Source: Mucilaginibacter sp. OK268 (lineage in GTDB: Bacteria; Bacteroidota; Bacteroidia; Sphingobacteriales; Sphingobacteriaceae). From it: a stretch of DNA of 64,000 bases. The notes under the pieces are model-generated. The model did not search any database. It was not told where the DNA came from and was given only the letters and a program-made list of their open reading frames with translations. The stretch is from positions 413,752 to 477,751 of the forward strand of contig NZ_FNJV01000004.1 in assembly GCF_900103125.1 (NCBI RefSeq), read 5' to 3'. How positions within the stretch are numbered: position 1 is the stretch's first letter; each line of letters starts with the position of its first letter. The translations under genes were made by a program, and so were the position numbers. Of this stretch, positions 53,380 through 62,267 are shown piece after piece.

Positions 53380-53715
53380 CTAAATCAATTTGCTGCCGTT
53401 GGGCACAGGTTTATCTACAGCGGCTAAAACAATATCTCCGTTTTCATCGGCAAAGCCGGTTACCAAAAACTCCGACATAAATTTGCCGATCTGTTTTTTG
53501 GGAAAATTGATCACGCCGACGATCTGGCGCCCGGGCAGTTCATCTATAGTATAATGTTTAGTAATCTGCGCGCTTGACCATTTGATGCCAAATTCGCCAA
53601 AGTCAACCCTCACCTTAAAGGCGGGCTTGCGGGCTTCCGGAAATTCTGCTGCTTCGAGGATGGTCCCGATCCGGAGCTCTACTTGCTCAAAATCGTGCCA
53701 GGTAATCGTATCCAT
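53380..53715 (-). CDS. CsaA-like tRNA-binding/chaperone protein
   Basis: A 111-residue OB-fold protein of the tRNA_bind (PF01588) family. Features are the early FEQVELRIGTILEAAEFPEARKPAFKVRVDFG run, WSSAQITKHYT and LPGRQIVGVINFPKKQIG. CsaA is a small secretion-related chaperone that also binds tRNA. Its stop touches the start of the TadA-like gene. Probably 'csaA', but the export role was shown in Bacillus and is not certain here. Confidence 0.88.
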   Translation of the reverse strand: MDTITWHDFEQVELRIGTILEAAEFPEARKPAFKVRVDFGEFGIKWSSAQITKHYTIDELPGRQIVGVINFPKKQIGKFMSEFLVTGFADENGDIVLAAVDKPVPNGSKLI

Positions 53716-53741
53716 ATGGGCAAAGGTAAAAATAGATGTGA

Positions 53742-53833
53742 AATAAGATGTGCGGATGTGCGGATTTCAGATGTGCAGATGAGAAATAATAAGATGTGCG
53801 AATGTGCAGATTTCAGATGTGCAGATGGAAAAA
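53742..53833 (+). repeat. Two tandem copies of a 46-bp unit
   Basis: Units begin AATAAGATGTGCG at 53742 and 53788. Each contains GATTTCAGATGTGCAGATG. Confidence 0.7.
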
Positions 53834-53844
53834 ATAATAAACGC

Positions 53845-53927
53845 GTCATTTCGAGCGTAGCATGGCAATCCCGATTAGCAAGTTCGCCCTGTATTGTTAG
53901 GAATTGCCATGCTACGCTCGCAATGAC
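53845..53927 (+). repeat. GTCAT/ATGAC palindromic repeat, family E
   Basis: GTCATTTCGAGCGTAGCATG and CATGCTACGCTCGCAATGAC are near-perfect complements around a 43-base spacer. A related element is at 63768-63847. Confidence 0.8.
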
Positions 53928-53963
53928 GGATCTATATACTGTATAATATAGTGGATATTTGCT

Positions 53964-54082
53964 TTCGCTGCCGCGAGCTTCTAACTCGTGGTGTAGCATG
54001 GCTTCAGCTTTCAGCTGATGTAAGCTGAAAGCTTACCCGGTGATAACCACGAGATACGCTACGCTAATCTCGCGGTAGCGAA
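53964..54082 (+). repeat. 119-bp family F palindromic element, copy 1
   Basis: Ends TTCGCTGCCGCGAG and CTCGCGGTAGCGAA (complementary but for one base), plus inner hairpins ACTCGTGG/CCACGAG and AGCTTTCAGCTGATGTAAGCTGAAAGCT. 115 of 119 positions match copy 2 at 54700-54818. Confidence 0.85.
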
Positions 54083-54207
54083 TAATGAGTTATCTATGGA
54101 GTATGTTAATGAACAAAAAAAACGTAATATCTTAAATTAAAAATAATAATTTTATTAGAAAGTTATGCTTACATCATCAAAACCCACCACTTTAAAAAAC
54201 AAACATT

Positions 54208-54627
54208 ATGGCAACCCGCATATTAGATGAAAGCACTATTTCTGAGATAACAAAAGTCATTAGGGATCAGGTACCTGCTATATTGAGTCGCCTGGAGGGC
54301 AATATTAAAAAAGCTAAGATCAATATTAGTGATGATTTCAAAAAAGACTTTGGGGATATCATCATAAGTTGTTTTATCGATGGGTTGAAAGAGGAGAAAA
54401 CAATTCCGGAGATAGATGCTCACGTACGATCAGTGATGTCTACGAAATTTGGTTCTGAACTCGCTGGGGTTTGTTATTTTTCCCAATCTGCAGTACCTGA
54501 ACCGTTGGTCGCGTTAGATGGATTTCCCGCTAATTCTAAGTCCATTTATTCTACAGGAAGCCCTAAATTAGGCACCGATGAAGAAGTGTTTATAGATTAT
54601 CTCACCCGGTTGTCGTTCAAGAAGTAG
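54208..54627 (+). CDS. Orphan hypothetical protein between two family F elements
   Basis: A 139-residue soluble protein (MATRILDESTISEITKVI). The first ~85 residues are amphipathic helices (ITKVIRDQVPAILSRLEG, KDFGDIIISCFIDGLKEE). The rest is loop-rich with SQSAVPEPLVALDGFP and SKSIYSTGSPKLGTDEE. No signal peptide or membrane segment. I do not recognise a family. It stands alone between two same-orientation 119-bp elements (53964-54082 and 54700-54818), so it could be cargo of a miniature composite element or simply bounded by chance. It has ordinary codon use. Confidence 0.55.
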   Translation: MATRILDESTISEITKVIRDQVPAILSRLEGNIKKAKINISDDFKKDFGDIIISCFIDGLKEEKTIPEIDAHVRSVMSTKFGSELAGVCYFSQSAVPEPLVALDGFPANSKSIYSTGSPKLGTDEEVFIDYLTRLSFKK

Positions 54628-54699
54628 CCCGAGTAGATCATGAAACCATATACTGCCGAATAAGTAGTATTCAACACTATCAGATTTTCTTCCTCTACT

Positions 54700-54818
54700 T
54701 TCGCTGCCGCGAGTTTCCAACTCGTGGCGTAGCATGGCTTCAGCTTTCAACTGATGTAAGCTGAAAGCTTACCCGGTGATAACCACGAGATACGCTACGC
54801 TAATCTCGCGGTAGCGAA
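54700..54818 (+). repeat. 119-bp family F palindromic element, copy 2
   Basis: Same orientation as copy 1 and 4 substitutions away. Starts 73 bases after the stop of the orphan gene. Confidence 0.85.
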
Positions 54819-54903
54819 GTGTGAACGAGTGCAAGTAAAACCCCCAACTAATCCTTTAATCCCATAAATCATGGTTCAGACAAATTGCGTGGAAGAAAAA
54901 CCT

Positions 54904-57885
54904 TTAAAGCCCCTTTTTCCTTGTAACTCCCGGTTTGCGGGTTTTTCTGTTGTCATCAACCTTGTCAAACCCTTCGGCGCCGTAGTTGCGTGCCATTTTG
55001 GCGATGCGTTCTTCGAGGGTTTCGGTGCTGAGCTTTTCCCGGCCGAGGCTGTCCACCATGATGGGGAACGCGAATGGCGTTGGGCGTTCGATGGTTTTGA
55101 GGATGATAGTTTGTGCGGCGATGCGCTGCAGTGCTGCCCTCAGCCGGAACTCTTCCAGTTGAAAAGCCAGCGCTTCGTTATAGGCCTGCCGTACCAGCAG
55201 GTTATCGGGCTCATACTCCGAAAATACTTCGAACAATAAGGAGGTAGATGCCTGCAGGTGCCTGTTTTTTACGGGCTGACCAGGGTAACCGGTAAATACC
55301 AGTCCGCCGATGTGGGCGATATCCCTGAAGCGCCGACGGGCCATTTCATTGGCGTTAAGACTGTGCTGGATATCATCCAACAAGTTATCTATCGAAAAAA
55401 AGCTGGCATCTTCCAGTACATGTTCAATGGGTACATCTTCGTCGGTAAGCAATTCAAAGCCATAATCGTTCATGGCGATAGAGAAACTGGCCGATTTTAT
55501 TTTGCTGATGCGGAAGGCCAGCAGTGACGCCATGCCCTCGTGTACCAACCGTCCTTCAAAAGGATAAAATAACAGATGGTGCCCCTCGCGCGATTTGAAC
55601 GACTCGATCAAAAATTCGTGGCTTTGGGGCAGGTGCGAAAGCTGTTGCTGTAGATCGAACAGCGGTTTGAGCGCGATCACTTCCTCGTCCTTTTCTACCC
55701 CGTGCGCTACCTCATCCAACTTGTCGCGGAACACTGCTGCCAATTGCGACGACAGGGGCATGCGACCACCGTTCCAACTGGGGATAATGCCCTTGGTGGA
55801 ATTTGATTTTTTAACATAGGCCGTCATTTCCTTTACCCGGATAAACTCCAGGCTGCGCCCCGCGAACCAGAACGTGTTGCCCGGTTTTAAGCGGGATATA
55901 AATGATTCTTCGATAGTACCCAGGCTGCCGCCGCTGAGCCATTTTACGCGTACGCTGAGTTCGCTGGTGATGGTGCCGATGCTGAGGCGATGACGCATGG
56001 CCACGCGGCGGTTGTTTACTTTGTACAGACCATTCTCTACCTCTACTTTTAAAAATTCATCATATTGGGCCAGGGTTTTGCCCCCAGTGGTGATAAAATC
56101 AAGCAGCTGGCCAAATTCGTTGCGGGTCAAATCGGCAAATGCGTAGGTAGTTTTTACTTCTTCGAATAACTCCTCTGCCCTGAAGCCGTCGGATACGGCC
56201 AGGGTAACCATGTATTGGATGAGCACATCCATGGTGAGCAGCATCGGGTCACGGCTTTCAAAAATGCCTTTTTTAATGGCTTCTTTCAGGGCTGCACCCT
56301 CCAGCAATTCGAGCGAGTGGGTTGGTACAAAATAAGCCCGGGATACTGCGCCGGGATGGTGACCACTCCGCCCCGCACGCTGCATAAAACGGGCCACCCC
56401 TTTGGGACTGCCTACCTGCACCACGGTATCTACGGGGCGAAAATCGACCCCCAAATCCAGACTGGAAGTACATACCACCAGTTTTAAAGCTTCGGCATGC
56501 AGGGCCTGCTCCACCCAGTTGCGCAGCTCGTTATCCAGCGAGCCATGGTGCATGGCCATGATGCCTGCGTACTCAGGGTAATTGTCCAGGATGGCATGGT
56601 ACCAAATTTCGGATTGGGAACGGGTATTGGTAAATATGAGCGTGGTTTTACTACGCGCTACGATCTCCATTACCTCGGGCAACAGTTTTAAACCAATGTG
56701 CCCCGCCCAGGAATAATTCTCTACATTTTCTGGGATGATGGACCGGATATCCAACTTTTTATCCAGATTGGCCCGCACCATTTTGACGCGCTCCGGCGGG
56801 AAATCGTTGCCTAACAAAACCTCGGCTGCCTGCTCCAGGTTGCCAATGGTGGCGCTGATACCCCAGATTTGCACCCCACCCCAACCCTCCCCGAGGGGGA
56901 GGGGGCTTTCTTGCAAGTTGTGTATGATTTTTTGGACTATTTTATCCGGATTACTTAGCACTTCATTATTACTAAACCTGATTATTGAATAACCATGTTC
57001 CTTTAGATAGTTGCTCCTCGCCTCATCAAGTTCCTGTTGTTCTGTTTCATCGTGATATCCTCCGTCTATCTCAATAATTAATTTCTTTTCGATACAAACA
57101 AAATCAGGTATATATCCTAAAACAGGATGTTGCCGCCTGAATTTATAGCCTGTTTTCTTCCCCCGCAAAAACTGCCATAAAATATTTTCTGCCTCTGTTG
57201 GTTGATGCCGCATTTGTTTGGCATTGTCAATATTGGCTTGCCAGCTTAATGCGTCCGTAGTATAATACCCAGGGTATTTATCTTTTTTTATTTCATCAAA
57301 CTTTTCAGCTCCCTCTCCTTTGGAGAGGGCCAGGGTGAGGTGCTTTAACTTAGACAATCCTAACTCCACCTGTACGCCGCGTTTGGTGCCCAGGAGCTCG
57401 TGCCATTCGTCGATTACGACTACCTGTAGTTGACTGAACATTTTAGGGTATTCCTTTTGGGCCAGCATAAGGTGCAGGCTCTCGGGGGTAGTGAGCAGTA
57501 CTTCGGGTAACTTTTTCTTGAGAGCCTGTTTTTCGGCGGCGGGCGTATCGCCGGTGCGGGTGGCAATGTGCCAGGGCAGGCCAATTTCGTCGCAGGCTTC
57601 CTGCATAGCTTTGCGGATATCGTTGGTGAGCGCGCGCAGTGGCGTTATCCACAGCATAAGCAAACCATTATTTTTTTGCGTGGTGTAAGTATTGGGATGC
57701 TGATTGATAAAGCCGGCCAGAAAAGGCAGGAACAGCGCGAAGGTTTTGCCGCTGCCTGTTGGCGCATTAAGCAAACCGGAGTAGCCAGAAAGATAGGCCG
57801 CCTCCATTTCCTGCTGAAAAGGGAACTGCTGCCAGTTTTTTTGCCTGTACCACTGCTGTATAACCTGTTGGCCTTTGGATGTCAT
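54904..57885 (-). CDS. Lhr-type (ligase-associated) DExH helicase with an internal DUF559 nuclease domain
   Basis: A 993-residue protein. Helicase motifs: Walker A APTGSGKT (41-48), TPLRALTND (81-89), DEWH (159-162), SAT (344-346) and QRAGRSGH (502-509). The C-terminal WH/Lhr-core includes WNGGRMPLSSQLAAVFRDKL. Such helicases unwind DNA or RNA:DNA in repair and usually have about 830 residues. Between DEWH and SAT lies an in-frame 155-residue insert (183-337), and without it the length would be 838. The insert holds a DUF559 endonuclease domain (about 222-320) with the PD-(D/E)xK-like PDFVC and IEIDGG residues intact. Whether the host helicase still works is unknown. Confidence 0.9.
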   Translation of the reverse strand: MTSKGQQVIQQWYRQKNWQQFPFQQEMEAAYLSGYSGLLNAPTGSGKTFALFLPFLAGFINQHPNTYTTQKNNGLLMLWITPLRALTNDIRKAMQEACDEIGLPWHIATRTGDTPAAEKQALKKKLPEVLLTTPESLHLMLAQKEYPKMFSQLQVVVIDEWHELLGTKRGVQVELGLSKLKHLTLALSKGEGAEKFDEIKKDKYPGYYTTDALSWQANIDNAKQMRHQPTEAENILWQFLRGKKTGYKFRRQHPVLGYIPDFVCIEKKLIIEIDGGYHDETEQQELDEARSNYLKEHGYSIIRFSNNEVLSNPDKIVQKIIHNLQESPLPLGEGWGGVQIWGISATIGNLEQAAEVLLGNDFPPERVKMVRANLDKKLDIRSIIPENVENYSWAGHIGLKLLPEVMEIVARSKTTLIFTNTRSQSEIWYHAILDNYPEYAGIMAMHHGSLDNELRNWVEQALHAEALKLVVCTSSLDLGVDFRPVDTVVQVGSPKGVARFMQRAGRSGHHPGAVSRAYFVPTHSLELLEGAALKEAIKKGIFESRDPMLLTMDVLIQYMVTLAVSDGFRAEELFEEVKTTYAFADLTRNEFGQLLDFITTGGKTLAQYDEFLKVEVENGLYKVNNRRVAMRHRLSIGTITSELSVRVKWLSGGSLGTIEESFISRLKPGNTFWFAGRSLEFIRVKEMTAYVKKSNSTKGIIPSWNGGRMPLSSQLAAVFRDKLDEVAHGVEKDEEVIALKPLFDLQQQLSHLPQSHEFLIESFKSREGHHLLFYPFEGRLVHEGMASLLAFRISKIKSASFSIAMNDYGFELLTDEDVPIEHVLEDASFFSIDNLLDDIQHSLNANEMARRRFRDIAHIGGLVFTGYPGQPVKNRHLQASTSLLFEVFSEYEPDNLLVRQAYNEALAFQLEEFRLRAALQRIAAQTIILKTIERPTPFAFPIMVDSLGREKLSTETLEERIAKMARNYGAEGFDKVDDNRKTRKPGVTRKKGL
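56875..57339 (-). mobile_element. In-frame DUF559-encoding insertion with palindromic ends
   Basis: On the minus strand it begins CTCACCCTGGCCCTCTCC (57339 downward), with the hairpin CCCTCTCC-AAA-GGAGAGGG, and ends with CCCTCCCC..GGGGAGGGTTGGGGTGGGG (to 56875). The two ends are imperfect inverted repeats. Exactly 155 codons are added, and the protein reads LTLALSKGEG at one edge and LPLGEGWGG at the other. The DUF559 domain itself is encoded by about 56926-57222. Related C-rich palindromes without the nuclease gene are at 63408-63424 and 63447-63505. No intein splice residues are present. Confidence 0.75.
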
Positions 57886-57958
57886 TATTTGTTCAACAAA
57901 TTAATGTTATTTTGGTTAGGTATATCAAGCTACCCAACAAAATAAATATAATACCGTT

Positions 57959-58552
57959 ATGATAAATATGATGAAAAATAGTGTGCTATTATTATGCTGT
58001 GCGGCCTTGTTTGCCTGTAAACAACCGGCGCAAAAACAAAACAGCGCCGATACAGATACCGCTAAAATCCAAACCTCCGCAGCCAATAAACTAATCACCC
58101 CGGGCAGGAGCATTGGTGACATTGTATTAAGTGAAGATGTAACCAATGTGAGTCAGTTATTAGGCCGGCCAGATAGCTCGGACGCGGCCATGGGGAGCTC
58201 CTTAATGGTATGGTACACCGGACATAAAGCCGATGGTTACCGAACCAGTGTATTTGCGCACCGTAAAATGGGCGAGAAGGACGAGATCATCAGCAGGATC
58301 CAGAAGATATTGGTTAATTCGCCGGAATTTAAAACCGCAGAGGGCCTTGGTGTTGGGAGCACTGTCGATGAGATCAAAAAAAGCTACAACCTGAAACCAA
58401 CCAGCGATTATCAAAATAAGAATGGCAAAGTACAGGTTTATACCGATCTGGATAAAGGGATCTCTTTTGAGGTAGATACCGCCGGTAAATGTGTGGGTGT
58501 GGTGGTACATCAGCCCCATGATACGGCTGCTGCTTATTTTAATATGCATTAG
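57959..58552 (+). CDS. Lipoprotein of unknown function
   Basis: A 197-residue protein with a type II signal peptide (lipobox ALFAC, lipidated Cys about residue 20) followed by a Q/N/S-rich linker. The globular part (about 50-190) opens KLITPGRSIGDIVLSEDVTNVSQLLGRPDSS and has alternating strands and helices. Later segments are GLGVGSTVDEIKKSYNLKP and GISFEVDTAGKCVGVVVHQPHD. The repeated 'G-x-(S/T)-(I/V)-(G/D)-(D/E)-(I/V)' turns hint at a duplicated domain. I do not recognise a characterised relative. Divergent from the helicase gene; ATGs at 57959, 57968 and 57971 are all possible. Confidence 0.65.
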   Translation: MINMMKNSVLLLCCAALFACKQPAQKQNSADTDTAKIQTSAANKLITPGRSIGDIVLSEDVTNVSQLLGRPDSSDAAMGSSLMVWYTGHKADGYRTSVFAHRKMGEKDEIISRIQKILVNSPEFKTAEGLGVGSTVDEIKKSYNLKPTSDYQNKNGKVQVYTDLDKGISFEVDTAGKCVGVVVHQPHDTAAAYFNMH

Positions 58553-58564
58553 GGTTTACGGGGT

Positions 58565-58631
58565 GTCATACTCCGTCGAAGCATAGTGATGTGGCCTCTG
58601 CGCTCTACCCTTCGACGGGGCTCAGGGTGAC
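58565..58631 (+). repeat. GTCAT/ATGAC palindromic repeat, family B copy 2
   Basis: GTCATACTCCGTCGAAGCAT on the left; CCTTCGACGGGGCTCAGGG and TGAC on the right. Confidence 0.75.
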
Positions 58632-58659
58632 ACCCTGTTCAACTAATCTATAATATCAA

Positions 58660-58740
58660 GTCATGCCGAGGCATCCCATCATTAGGGTTATACATGATGT
58701 ATAATTGTCCTGTGAGATCCTGAAACAAGTTCAGGATGAC
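58660..58740 (+). repeat. GTCAT/ATGAC palindromic repeat, family A copy 4 (left hairpin degraded)
   Basis: GTCATGCCGAGGCAT keeps only a stub of the left stem; the right TCCTGAAACAAGTTCAGGA hairpin is intact and ends ATGAC. Confidence 0.75.
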
Positions 58741-58751
58741 GTAACATTACC

Positions 58752-58786
58752 AAAACGCCCCGCCGGGTTTACCGGTGGGGCGTTTT
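58752..58786. terminator. Terminator of the M16 peptidase gene
   Basis: AAAACGCCCCGCCGG (58752-58766) pairs with CCGGTGGGGCGTTTT (58772-58786), 26 bases past the peptidase stop. Confidence 0.88.
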
Positions 58787-58811
58787 GTATTTTATATCCC
58801 TGACAGAAAAA

Positions 58812-61682
58812 CTATTTCTTTTCTGTTTTCTCGGGCATTAGTACCAGTTTGATATAGTTTTTACCGCTCAGGTATTTGTTGGCGGCATCTTTGGTGCTTT
58901 GAACAGTTACCTGGTCCAGGCTATTCACATGGGTGAGGATCTGATCTGGGTTCTCTTTGTTTTGTAAGGAAGAAGCCAGGTAGCTTGCCCAGAAGAAGTT
59001 TTCTTTCAGTTGTTCCTGCGTTGAACGGGCTTCTTTGGCCACAAACTTCTGGATGTCTGTTGGCTGGGCACCGTTCTGTTTGATCTTACCAATTTCCTCG
59101 ATGGTAGCATTGATCAGCTTATCTACATTTTCGGGGGCGCAACCAAAATAAATGTTGATACTGTAACGACCTCCTGGAATTTTGCGGTAGGAGGCACGTA
59201 CGCCCGGAGCATACACACCGCTTTCCTGCTCGCGCAGGCGCTCTATGAGTTTAATATTTAATACCTCTTCCAGCGCATCCATTTGCAAATTGTTGGCATC
59301 ATTATAATCATAATCGCCGCTGAAAACCAGTTGTACGCTGCTTTTTTCGCCTACACCTTTATTCACCGTGGTATTGACGATGCCCGCAGGCGGATGGATC
59401 TCGAGATTTTTATAGTTTTCGTTACTGTTGGTTGATGGCAAGGCACCCAGGTAATGGGTTAGGAATGGCTTAATGGTTTCTACATTGAAATTACCAACCA
59501 GGGTAAAGGTAAAGCCGCTGGCATCGGCAAAACGGCTTTTATAAAAAGCGTATGCTTTATCCAGGGTAGCCTTGTTTAACCTGTCGATCGAGGTTACCAT
59601 CGACCTGAAATTATGGTTGCTCAAAACAGCGGCCACGGTATCCTGGAAAACATTTACCGGGTCGAGACCACGATTGGCCAGCAGCGACCGGGTTTGGTCA
59701 ATTTGCGATTGCCAGATATCTTTATCCTTACGGGGTTGTGTAAAATACAGGTAAACAAGCTGCATAGCCGTTTCAAAATCTGCCGGCGATGAATTACCGT
59801 TGATACCCTGTGCATAATCACTAATGTAAGGTGATATGTTTACGTTTTTACCAGCAAGCTTTTTATCCAGCTGGCCCTGGTTAAACTGGGCAATACCACT
59901 GCTGCTTACTATAGGTGAGGCTAAATTTGCCGAAGTAAAATCATCATCACTGGCTAATGATGTACCACCAAATGAGTAACCGTTGATGAGGATCTGGTCG
60001 TTACGAAAATCGGTAGGCTTTAGAACAACCTTTACACCGTTGCCTAAGGTAAGGGTGGTGGTGCCGATGGCCTCATCCTTCACCTCGTTGGTAACAGCAC
60101 TGCCATCAGGCAGTTTGCTGATCAATGGATCCGACGATACATTATCAACATAGGCGGTCACATTTTGCCCCGCCGAAGCTATCCATTGCAAAATGGTTTT
60201 TTCATCGGGCAGTTTGTCTTTATCCTTATCCGGACCTTCTACAATCACCACACGGTTTTGATCGCTGATAAATTTCCCGGCAAGAGCGTTCATTTCGGCA
60301 AGGGTTATTTTGCCAATGTTATTTACATAAAAATTGTACTCAAATTCAATACCGGGTATAGCTTCACCGGTTAAAAAGTTTTGCTGGTATTCCCGTACAA
60401 AATTTACCGAACGGGTTTTGTCGCGTTCTCTATAAGCATTGCCTATACCTACCAGGGCATCCTGTTTGGCGCGTTCCAGTTCGGTAAGGGTAAAGCCAAA
60501 TTTGCGGGCGCGTTCGGTTTCGGCAACTACGGCTTTAACGGCGGCTTCCAACTCACCAGGTTTGGATACAGCGATGGAGGTAAACGCGTCCTGTTCGCCA
60601 ATAAAATTGCCATAGCTGGAGTGGCCATATAAAAACGGCGGATTAGGTTTTTGCAGCAGCTCACCCAAACGAGCGTTTAGCATCTGGTTAAACAACCCCT
60701 CACGTATTTGCTGCATGTAATCGGTAGTAGTTTTAGTTGCTGCTCCCGGATGTTTTACAACGATCTGTGCAAGGGTGTACGGAAATTCCTTATCGGTAGC
60801 TATTTTAACCGCGGTGCCGGGTGTTGGCGGTACGGTATATTTGGTGCGTGCTTTTTCGCCGGCTGGGTTTTGCAGCTGCGAAAAGTTTTGTTTGATCAAT
60901 TCTTCTACACGCTTAGGATCAAAATCGCCCACAGCTATAACCGCCTGCAGATCGGGACGGTACCAGTCGTGGTAAAAACTTTTGATGGTTTCCGGTTTGA
61001 AGTTCTTTAATATATTCTCTTTACCGATAGGCAAACGCAAGGCATAGCGCGAATTATTCAGCAATACCGGTAAGGTTTGCAGTTGTAAACGCTCTTGCGC
61101 GTTTTTACCACGCAGGCGTTCTTCTTCTAATACTACGCCACGTTCTTTATCAATTTCGCCGGGGTCAAAGCTTACATAACCTGCCCAGTTGGCCAGTATT
61201 TTAAAGCCGTTCTCAAATATCTTAACCGTATCCGACGGAATGGGCAGCTGATACACAGTCTCGTTAAAGGAGGTATAGGCATTCAGGTCGGCACCAAATT
61301 TTACACCCGATTTTTGCAGATAATCAACCATTGCGTTCTTCGGGAAATCGCGGGTGCCGTTAAAAGCCATGTGCTCAGTAAAGTGAGCCAGACCCTGCTG
61401 TTCGTCGGTCTCCAAAACCGATCCGGCTTTATTCACCAGGTATAGTTCGGCCTTATTTTTGGGCTCCACATTCTTGCGGATGTAATAAGTTAAACCATTG
61501 GGCAGTTTGCCTATGATCACCTGGTCATCAACGGGTAAGGTGTTAGCTTTTGTCGCCGCTTGTGCTGCAGCCGGTTTGTTTTTTGCCGATGTAGCTGGCT
61601 TTTTCTTTACTTGTGCTATGGCGCTTCCCGAGCTGATGATCACTGCCAGGGCAACTGTGGAAAGCTTAAGGTTTAAATTCAT
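58812..61682 (-). CDS. M16 family zinc peptidase (two-domain, insulinase-like)
   Basis: A 956-residue exported peptidase with a signal peptide (about 1-23) and an Ala/Lys-rich linker. The inverted zinc motif is H100-F-T-E103-H104 (GLAHFTEHMAFNG). The second, inactive M16 half (about 530-956) carries LREQESGVYAPGVRASYRKIPGGRYSINIYFG, which forms the other shell of the clam. It degrades peptides in the periplasm. Not paired with a processing subunit here. Preceded on its strand by a DUF2059 gene, with a 73-base gap. Confidence 0.94.
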   Translation of the reverse strand: MNLNLKLSTVALAVIISSGSAIAQVKKKPATSAKNKPAAAQAATKANTLPVDDQVIIGKLPNGLTYYIRKNVEPKNKAELYLVNKAGSVLETDEQQGLAHFTEHMAFNGTRDFPKNAMVDYLQKSGVKFGADLNAYTSFNETVYQLPIPSDTVKIFENGFKILANWAGYVSFDPGEIDKERGVVLEEERLRGKNAQERLQLQTLPVLLNNSRYALRLPIGKENILKNFKPETIKSFYHDWYRPDLQAVIAVGDFDPKRVEELIKQNFSQLQNPAGEKARTKYTVPPTPGTAVKIATDKEFPYTLAQIVVKHPGAATKTTTDYMQQIREGLFNQMLNARLGELLQKPNPPFLYGHSSYGNFIGEQDAFTSIAVSKPGELEAAVKAVVAETERARKFGFTLTELERAKQDALVGIGNAYRERDKTRSVNFVREYQQNFLTGEAIPGIEFEYNFYVNNIGKITLAEMNALAGKFISDQNRVVIVEGPDKDKDKLPDEKTILQWIASAGQNVTAYVDNVSSDPLISKLPDGSAVTNEVKDEAIGTTTLTLGNGVKVVLKPTDFRNDQILINGYSFGGTSLASDDDFTSANLASPIVSSSGIAQFNQGQLDKKLAGKNVNISPYISDYAQGINGNSSPADFETAMQLVYLYFTQPRKDKDIWQSQIDQTRSLLANRGLDPVNVFQDTVAAVLSNHNFRSMVTSIDRLNKATLDKAYAFYKSRFADASGFTFTLVGNFNVETIKPFLTHYLGALPSTNSNENYKNLEIHPPAGIVNTTVNKGVGEKSSVQLVFSGDYDYNDANNLQMDALEEVLNIKLIERLREQESGVYAPGVRASYRKIPGGRYSINIYFGCAPENVDKLINATIEEIGKIKQNGAQPTDIQKFVAKEARSTQEQLKENFFWASYLASSLQNKENPDQILTHVNSLDQVTVQSTKDAANKYLSGKNYIKLVLMPEKTEKK

Positions 61683-61755
61683 ATAATTAATGGGGATATA
61701 TAATGCTAAGATGCAAAACGAAATCCTTAGTTACAAGTTATTTGAAAATGAGGAT

Positions 61756-62265
61756 TTAGTGTTGTTGATCTTTTATAGTCGGAGGGTCGGCATTTTGAAA
61801 AGCGTCCTTCAACATTTGCTCCAGCTCGGATCGATGATCGGTAACTGCCTGCTGACCCAGTAACGTGCCTTTTTGCATGAACACAGGTAGCTTCTCAACT
61901 ATCTTTTTACCCAATGGTGTGTTGTAAAAGGCCGTTAGCTGGTTAAGCTCACTTTCCGTAAACTCAGCAGCATATAATTTTTCTATCCGGTCTTTAAGCT
62001 GATCCCAGGTGACATATTTACCCATAAATACCTTCATTACTTTTAAATACAACGCCCTGTATTCCATGGGTACCCGCTGCGTACTGGTTGTGTTGGCTAT
62101 TTTGTCACCCACATCGTCGAATTGTTTGTCGGTGCCCATGGTCAACAGGAGTTGCTCAGCCGCCTTTAAGTGCGATGGTTTAAAATCAGGTGTAGTTGTT
62201 TGGGCTTTTAAATTAGTGGCCAACAGAAAAATGCTTGCCAGGAGAGTGATAAGGTTGAGTTTCAT
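61756..62265 (-). CDS. Exported DUF2059 protein
   Basis: A 169-residue protein with a signal peptide of about 21 residues (ending NLKAQ). The rest is all-helical and matches DUF2059: HLKAAEQLLLTMG near the start, then YAAEFTESELNQLTAFYNTPLGKKIVEKLPVFMQKG (about 95-130). The family is widespread in Gram-negative envelopes without a known activity. It overlaps no gene but ends close to the HGSNAT-like gene (2-base gap, 62266-62267), suggesting an operon. Confidence 0.88.
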   Translation of the reverse strand: MKLNLITLLASIFLLATNLKAQTTTPDFKPSHLKAAEQLLLTMGTDKQFDDVGDKIANTTSTQRVPMEYRALYLKVMKVFMGKYVTWDQLKDRIEKLYAAEFTESELNQLTAFYNTPLGKKIVEKLPVFMQKGTLLGQQAVTDHRSELEQMLKDAFQNADPPTIKDQQH

Positions 62266-62267
62266 GC

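Larger units (their letters stand above)
53716..54207. other. 492-bp repeat-rich spacer
   Basis: Holds a tandem 46-bp ATGTGCAGAT-type repeat (53742-53833), the GTCAT/ATGAC element (53845-53927) and the first 119-bp family F element (53964-54082). No coding sequence. Confidence 0.7.

Noticed and set aside
56875..57339. The DUF559 insert as an intein
   Set aside because: There is no Cys/Ser at the left edge, no HN at the right edge and no Cys/Ser/Thr after it, and the splice-domain blocks are absent.
54904..57885. The helicase gene as a pseudogene broken by insertion
   Set aside because: The frame is intact throughout, all helicase motifs are present, and the insert is a multiple of three bases.
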